11,083 nucleotides of DNA from assembly GCA_945227095.1 (NCBI GenBank), contig CALYOC010000010.1, forward strand, positions 1 to 11,083, in the 5' to 3' direction. Below, piece after piece: positions 6,921-11,083 of the stretch; position 1 is the stretch's first letter; each line of letters opens with the position of its first letter. The notes beneath the pieces were generated by a model. That model was not told where the DNA came from, searched no databases, and saw nothing but the letters and a program-made list of their open reading frames with translations. The position numbers and the translations under genes were made by a program. This DNA is from an uncultured Clostridia bacterium. GTDB lineage: Bacteria; Bacillota; Clostridia; Oscillospirales; Acutalibacteraceae.

Positions 6921-6949
6921 TTGATATGGAAATAGTTAACTGATATAAT
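6921..6949 (+). promoter_or_regulatory. Sigma-A-type promoter of the marR-ABC operon
   Basis: TTGATA (6921-6926, 5 of 6 to consensus) and a perfect TATAAT (6944-6949) stand exactly 17 bp apart. Transcription should begin near 6956, giving a leader of about 70 nt before the regulator gene. Such a near-consensus promoter would be strong unless repressed, and repeats cover its spacer and -10 box. Confidence 0.8.
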
Positions 6950-6969
6950 AGTTAACATTGATAACTATT
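6931..6969. promoter_or_regulatory. Probable MarR operator: three AATAGTTA half-sites over the promoter
   Basis: AATAGTTAAC occurs twice in direct orientation (6931-6940 and 6947-6956), and an inverted copy TAACTATT lies at 6962-6969. The second and third form an 8-bp perfect inverted repeat with a 7-bp spacer. The palindrome AGTTAACT (6934-6941) is centred on the first. The elements cover the spacer, the -10 box and the start point of the regulator's promoter, the classic placement for autorepression. Such short AT-rich palindromes are typical of MarR operators. Binding by the adjacent regulator is inferred. Confidence 0.65.
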
Positions 6970-7025
6970 TTTACAATTCGGGAAACATACCGGATTTATC
7001 GGTTTTTCGGTGGAAAGGGGACATT

Positions 7026-7460
7026 ATGACAAGTTGTGAATTTATAAATATGGTTAATAAGCTTCGCAAGGCTAAACCGAAGCCGGTTATATCGGACGGC
7101 TTGAAGTTTGAGCATTTTGAAATGAATATGCTTATGACAATATCCGTTCTTATGCACAAAAACGGAAGAGTTAAGGCGGGAGACCTGTCCGGCGAACTTG
7201 GTATTAACAAGTCGGCGTTGTCGAGAATGCTAAAAGCTTTTGAAGAAAAAGGACTTGTCGAACGCGTTAATTCAAAGGATGACCGGAGAGAGGTGTATAT
7301 CTACTTGACCGACGAGGGTGAAAAGGTCTGTAAAACGGCGCAGGACTCTATCGGCAAGAAAATAGAAGAGTTCTTTTTGCGTATGGGTGAGTCGGACACG
7401 CAGGAAATAGTCAGACTTATAGAAAAATCAATGAAAATATGGGAGGAAATCAATGTTTAA
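7026..7460 (+). CDS. MarR family transcriptional regulator
   Basis: 144-residue regulator with the standard MarR layout: N-terminal dimer helices, a winged helix-turn-helix at about residues 49-105, and C-terminal dimer helices. The DNA-binding part contains VKAGDLSGELGINKSALSRM, with the recognition helix around NKSALSRMLKAFEEKGLVER. The wing carries the family's D85-D86-R87-R88-E89 before VYIYLTDEGE. It is probably a ligand-responsive repressor of its own promoter and of the two downstream exporter genes; the stop overlaps the first transporter start by 8 bp. The ATG at 7026 has AAAGGGG about 5 nt upstream. No cysteine cluster suggests oxidative sensing: the only cysteines are Cys4 near the N-terminus and one in the VCKTAQ helix. 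The ligand is unknown. Confidence 0.93.
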   Translation: MTSCEFINMVNKLRKAKPKPVISDGLKFEHFEMNMLMTISVLMHKNGRVKAGDLSGELGINKSALSRMLKAFEEKGLVERVNSKDDRREVYIYLTDEGEKVCKTAQDSIGKKIEEFFLRMGESDTQEIVRLIEKSMKIWEEINV

Positions 7461-10251
7461 ATTAGTTAAGAAATATTTGAAGGTTTCGGTGGTGCCCGTT
7501 GCTCTGATAGTGATTTTACTCATCTGTCAGGCGTTTGCGGACCTCAAGCTGCCGAACTATACCTCCGATATTATCAACACAGGTATTCAAAACGGCGGTA
7601 TCGAGGACTGCGTTCCCGACAGTGTAAGGGAAGAACAGTTTGAGCAGCTGATGGCGTTTGTCAGCAGTGAGGGCGACGGCAACGCGCAAACGGTGCCGCA
7701 GAAAATCTCGAAATCCGACCTTGAAAGGATAATGCTTTTTATATCCGATGAGCAGAAGAAAGCGGTTGTCGGTGATTACGAGCTTTCGGGAAGCACATAC
7801 TCACTCAAGAGCTCCGCGAATACACAGGCTTTAAATGAAGTGATGAAAAAACCGATGGCGTACTATTTTGTAATCAGCGCTGTGAGCGAGCTGACCGATG
7901 AGCAGGATTTTAAAGCGCTTGAAGGTAAAATGAACACAGGTATGTCCGATTTCGGTGCGCTTGAAAAAAGGCTTGTGAATACGGCGGATTTTTCCTCCGC
8001 TGAGGGAATATGGACATTTTTAGAAAAACTTCCCTACGCTTCAAGAGAAAATCTTATTAAAAAAATAACCGAAAAAATTACGGAGGAAAATTTTTCAAAG
8101 GACGAATTGAGCGATGTTTTGGATATTGCTTGCTTTGTTTTCTATAAGACGAATAATGATAAATTCGGTTTAAAAACAATTTCCTGTAAGACGGAGGAAT
8201 TTGTCCGCGGACAGTATATCCTTGATAAAGAAAGCAAGGTTTACCGTCTCAAGGGCGAACTGAGCCCCGAGGCGAGAGCGCGCCTTAGCGATGTGCTCAG
8301 AGTTCCCGAATTTTTCGTCTATGTCACCGATATGATGAAGAATGACCCCGAGGGTGCAAAGGAGCTTATTCCGCAGGGCACACAGTTGTCGGGAAACTCA
8401 ATACTGCCCTTTGAAGCAGGCACTATGGGTGAATTGAGTGAACAGAAGAAGTCGAAGCTGATGTCATTTATCGGGCTCGATAAGGACGCGTCTGCGGCAG
8501 ATATTATCGCTGTTTTTCCCAATTCGCTTAAATCGAAACTGGTCGCCTCCGTTTCGGAAAAAATGGGTGATATGTTTGAAACTATGTCCGACGGATGTGC
8601 AAAGACATGGTTGCGAAACGAATACAAAGCGCAGAATATAGATGTCAATAAAATTCAGATGAGATACCTTTTCAAAGAGGGGCTTAAAATGATTCTTGTG
8701 GCTTTGGTAATTATGACTTGCGGAGTAATTGTCGCCCTGCTCTCAGGCCGCACGGCGGCAAGGTTCGGCAGAGATGTGCGTTCGGATATTTTCTCAAAGG
8801 TTATGTCCTTCAGTAACGCGGAGCTTAACAAGTTTTCAACCGCTTCCCTGATAACCAGGTCAACAAATGATGTTCAACAATGTCAGATGGTTATAGTTAT
8901 GTTTTTAAGAATGGTGCTTTATGCACCGCTTATAGGAATAGGTGCCGTAATAAAGGTGTTTAAAACAAACCTGTCTATGTCGTGGATAATCGGAGTGGCG
9001 GTATTGCTCATAATATTAGTGGTGGGCTTGATGTTTATCTTCGTAATGCCGCGGTTTGTAAAGATGCAGGAGCTTGTTGACAGGCTCAACAAGGTCACAA
9101 GAGAAATATTGACAGGACTTCCGGTAATAAGGGCGTTCAGCACCGAAGAACACGAAAAAAAGCGTTTTGATAAGGCAAATACCGATTTTACGAAGGTCAA
9201 CCTGTTTATCAACCGAACGATGGCGCTTATGATGCCGCTGATGACTCTATTGATGACGGGAGTTTCCGTGTTGATAGTATGGATCGGCGCGCACAATATT
9301 GACAAGGGAACACTTCAGGTCGGAGATTTGCTCGCGTATATTCAGTACACTATGCAGATACTTATAGCGTTTGTAATGATAAGTATGATAAGCATTATGC
9401 TTCCGAGGGCGTCCGTTGCGGGAAAGCGTATATATGATGTCGTCACTACAAAGCCGAGCATTGTCGATAAAAAGGAAGTCCGCGAGCCGGACGCCTCTAA
9501 AAGAGGACTTGTCGAGTTTGACAACGTGTCGTTTAAATATCCCGGAGCGGAGAACTCCGTTCTTGAAAATATATCGTTTACGGCACAGCCCGGTCAGACA
9601 ACTGCCATAATAGGCGGAACGGGAAGCGGTAAATCGACGGTTGTCAACCTGATACCGAGATTTTTTGATGTCACAAGCGGTGCGGTGAGAGTCGATGGCG
9701 AAGATGTCAGGGATTTAAATCAGCACAAGCTGCGTGAACTCATAGGATATGTTCCGCAAAAGGGAGTTCTTTTCTACGGAACGATAGACAGCAATCTTCG
9801 CTACGGCAGGCAACAGGCGAGCGAGCAAGAGGTTAAAAGAGCCGCCGAGATAGCGCAGGCGACCGAGTTTATCGACGCGAAGCCGGAGGGCTATAACAGT
9901 GAGATTTCACAGGGCGGAACGAATGTCTCCGGCGGACAAAAGCAGAGGCTTTCAATAGCGAGGGCGATTGTCAAAAACCCCGAAATATATATTTTTGACG
10001 ACAGTTTTTCCGCGCTTGATTTTAAAACGGATTCAACGCTTCGCGCACAGTTAAATAAATATACGAAGGAAAGTACGGTGATTATCGTAGCCCAGCGCAT
10101 AAGCACAATTATGAATGCGGATAAAATTATTGTTTTGGATGAGGGCAAAATAGTCGGAAGCGGTACTCACAATGAGCTGATGAAGAATTGTAAAACTTAT
10201 AAGCAGATTGCCTTGTCACAACTTTCAAAGGAGGAAATCGGCGATGAATGA
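7453..10251 (+). CDS. ABC exporter half-transporter (degenerate-site half of a heterodimer) with giant extracellular insertion
   Basis: 932-residue membrane-ATPase fusion of the TM287/288, BmrCD and LmrCD type. TM1 lies at about residues 11-31 and TM2 at 411-430, then TM3 480-503, TM4 509-532, TM5 589-614 and TM6 626-650. The ATPase domain begins near 685. Walker A is GGTGSGKST at 721-729, Q-loop Gln769, signature VSGGQ at 825-829, Walker B IYIFDD with Asp849, D-loop SALD at 853-856. The catalytic Glu is replaced by Asp850 and the switch His by Gln881 (VAQRIS), so this half contributes the non-hydrolysing site. Members of this family are usually about 570-740 aa; the excess is a roughly 350-residue loop between TM1 and TM2. 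The ATG at 7453 overlaps the marR stop (ATGTTTAA) and has GGAGG 6 nt upstream. Its substrate is unknown; multidrug or lipid/peptide export would fit the MarR context. The reading frame is intact, with no sign of a frame error. Confidence 0.95.
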   Translation: MFKLVKKYLKVSVVPVALIVILLICQAFADLKLPNYTSDIINTGIQNGGIEDCVPDSVREEQFEQLMAFVSSEGDGNAQTVPQKISKSDLERIMLFISDEQKKAVVGDYELSGSTYSLKSSANTQALNEVMKKPMAYYFVISAVSELTDEQDFKALEGKMNTGMSDFGALEKRLVNTADFSSAEGIWTFLEKLPYASRENLIKKITEKITEENFSKDELSDVLDIACFVFYKTNNDKFGLKTISCKTEEFVRGQYILDKESKVYRLKGELSPEARARLSDVLRVPEFFVYVTDMMKNDPEGAKELIPQGTQLSGNSILPFEAGTMGELSEQKKSKLMSFIGLDKDASAADIIAVFPNSLKSKLVASVSEKMGDMFETMSDGCAKTWLRNEYKAQNIDVNKIQMRYLFKEGLKMILVALVIMTCGVIVALLSGRTAARFGRDVRSDIFSKVMSFSNAELNKFSTASLITRSTNDVQQCQMVIVMFLRMVLYAPLIGIGAVIKVFKTNLSMSWIIGVAVLLIILVVGLMFIFVMPRFVKMQELVDRLNKVTREILTGLPVIRAFSTEEHEKKRFDKANTDFTKVNLFINRTMALMMPLMTLLMTGVSVLIVWIGAHNIDKGTLQVGDLLAYIQYTMQILIAFVMISMISIMLPRASVAGKRIYDVVTTKPSIVDKKEVREPDASKRGLVEFDNVSFKYPGAENSVLENISFTAQPGQTTAIIGGTGSGKSTVVNLIPRFFDVTSGAVRVDGEDVRDLNQHKLRELIGYVPQKGVLFYGTIDSNLRYGRQQASEQEVKRAAEIAQATEFIDAKPEGYNSEISQGGTNVSGGQKQRLSIARAIVKNPEIYIFDDSFSALDFKTDSTLRAQLNKYTKESTVIIVAQRISTIMNADKIIVLDEGKIVGSGTHNELMKNCKTYKQIALSQLSKEEIGDE
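7600..8667 (+). other. Extracellular insertion domain of the first ABC half-transporter, with internal duplication
   Basis: Residues about 50-405 of the transporter have no membrane helix and are rich in charged residues. They lie between TM1 and TM2, which places them outside the cell in type IV exporters. Two segments resemble each other: Y109..L111..YSLK(116-119), then L127-x2-V130-x3-P134-x2-Y137; and Y255..L257..YRLK(264-267), then L278-x2-V281-x3-P285-x2-F288, each ending in a short hydrophobic stretch. A smaller motif also recurs: FEQLMAFVSSE (63-73) and LERIMLFISDE (90-100), with a looser third copy KLMSFIG (335-341). I know of no named domain that matches. Confidence 0.6.
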
Positions 10252-11083
10252 TAACAAAAATCAAAACAATTTAAAGCGCCGTAAGGCACCTCCGAAGGGG
10301 CACGGCAAGTTTAAAAGAGGGGATAAGGCGAAGGACTTTAAGGGAAGTATTTCAAAACTTTTTCAGTATTTGGGAAAGCACAAACTTTCACTTGTATCGG
10401 TGATTGTTTTCGCCGTCGGAAGCACTGTTTTTAATATTTTCGGGCCTAAAATACTCGGAAATGCGACAACGGAGATTTACACCGGAATCGTCGGGAAAAT
10501 TTCCGGCGGCGGAGGCATTGACTTTGCCGCGGTGGGAAGGATATTACTGCTTTGTGTCACACTGTATGTTTTAAGCGCGGTGCTCTCTTGGCTTCAAGGC
10601 TTTATAATGGCGGGAGTAACGCAAAAAGTCACTTACAGAATGAGACGGGAAATCAGCGAGAAAATACACCGGCTGCCGATGAATTATTTTGACAAGGTGC
10701 CGTACGGCGAGGTCCTTTCGAGGGTGACGAATGATGTCGATACACTTTCTCAGGGACTTAATCAGAGTGCCACACAGGTTATTACGAGTGTCACAATGCT
10801 TATCGGAATACTTGTTATGATGCTGTCGATAAGTCCGATGATGACGCTGATTGCCGTTGTATCGGTTCCGCTGTCACTTCTAATAGTAGGTTTAATTGTC
10901 GGCAAGAGCCAAAAGCACTTTACAAATCAACAGAATTATCTCGGAGAGGTAGATGGGCAGATAGAGGAGATTTTTGCCGGACAAAACATAGTAAAAGCAT
11001 TTAATGCCGAGCAAAAGGTGACGGAAGAATTCAATTCTGCCAATGACAAGCTTTATGAAGCGGCGTGGAAAAGCCAGGGATTG
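10244..11083 (+). CDS. ABC exporter half-transporter, partner of the upstream half (partial, 3' end outside window)
   Basis: The first 280 codons of a second exporter half, open to the window edge. A basic, hydrophilic N-terminal tail of about 35 residues (with KRRKAPPKGHGKFKRGDKAK) precedes TM1 at about 48-70, TM2 97-124, TM3 175-197 and TM4 199-220. Family hallmarks are visible: LPMNYFDKVPYGEVLSRVTN (about 144-163) followed by DVDTLSQGLNQS, and EEIFAGQNIVKAFNAE (241-256) in the second coupling region. The loop between TM1 and TM2 is of ordinary size, so only the upstream partner carries the large ectodomain. The ATPase domain lies beyond the window; in this class it should supply the intact Walker B Glu and switch His. 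The ATG at 10244 overlaps the previous stop by 8 bp (ATGAATGA), with AAAGGAGG 9 nt upstream. Heterodimerisation is inferred from pairing and from the degenerate site in the partner. Confidence 0.93.
   Translation, partial: MNDNKNQNNLKRRKAPPKGHGKFKRGDKAKDFKGSISKLFQYLGKHKLSLVSVIVFAVGSTVFNIFGPKILGNATTEIYTGIVGKISGGGGIDFAAVGRILLLCVTLYVLSAVLSWLQGFIMAGVTQKVTYRMRREISEKIHRLPMNYFDKVPYGEVLSRVTNDVDTLSQGLNQSATQVITSVTMLIGILVMMLSISPMMTLIAVVSVPLSLLIVGLIVGKSQKHFTNQQNYLGEVDGQIEEIFAGQNIVKAFNAEQKVTEEFNSANDKLYEAAWKSQGL

Noticed and set aside
6989..7007. ACCG/CGGT hairpin followed by five T in the marR leader, as an attenuator
   Set aside because: Only four base pairs with a 7-base loop; too weak to claim without conservation.
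8319..8648. 109-codon minus-strand frame opposite the exporter ectodomain
   Set aside because: No ribosome site or recognisable protein; the plus-strand frame is continuous and contains the internal repeat pattern.
7453..10251. The long first exporter gene as a fusion artefact or frame error
   Set aside because: The frame is uninterrupted, TM1 and TM2 are separated by coherent codon use, and shorter insertions at the same place are recalled in relatives.

Overview
The window looks chromosomal and comes from a low- to mid-GC Gram-positive bacterium, most likely an anaerobic member of the Clostridia (Oscillospiraceae/Ruminococcaceae-like). The grounds are a V/A-type ATPase operon instead of F-type genes at this locus, AGGAGG-type ribosome sites throughout, sigma-A-like promoters with perfect TATAAT boxes, a DUF421/DUF4363 pair common in endospore-forming Firmicutes, and a MarR-controlled heterodimeric ABC exporter. 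The lineage is inferred from gene content only.

Left part, minus strand, 5580 down to 1: a V/A-type ATPase operon read from right to left as peripheral-stalk subunit (G/H), C, I, K, F, E and the first 228 codons of catalytic subunit A, which leaves the window just before its P-loop. Gaps between genes are short (11 to 66 bp). One strong promoter (5658-5686) precedes the operon. All the membrane parts (I, K, C), the peripheral stalk (E, G/H) and the axle subunit F are present. Subunits B and D should follow beyond position 1.

Middle, minus strand, 6808 to 5755: a two-gene unit encoding a DUF421 (YetF-like) membrane protein and a small DUF4363 membrane-anchored protein. No convincing terminator separates it from the ATPase operon.

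Right part, plus strand, 6921 to 11083: a MarR-type regulator followed by two ABC half-exporters with 8-bp start/stop overlaps, forming one translationally coupled operon. A near-consensus promoter is covered by three AATAGTTA-type half-sites, which fits autorepression by the MarR protein. The first half-transporter has a degenerate nucleotide site (Asp for the Walker B Glu, Gln for the switch His), as expected of the non-catalytic half of a TM287/288- or BmrCD-like heterodimer. It also carries a roughly 350-residue extracellular insertion between TM1 and TM2 with an apparent internal duplication. This ectodomain is the most unusual object in the window. The second half-transporter is cut by the window edge before its ATPase domain.

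No gene-free stretch exceeds 300 bases. The two main intergenic regions (5596-5754 and 6809-7025) hold the promoters and operator described. I saw no tRNA, rRNA, CRISPR array, insertion sequence or prophage gene.
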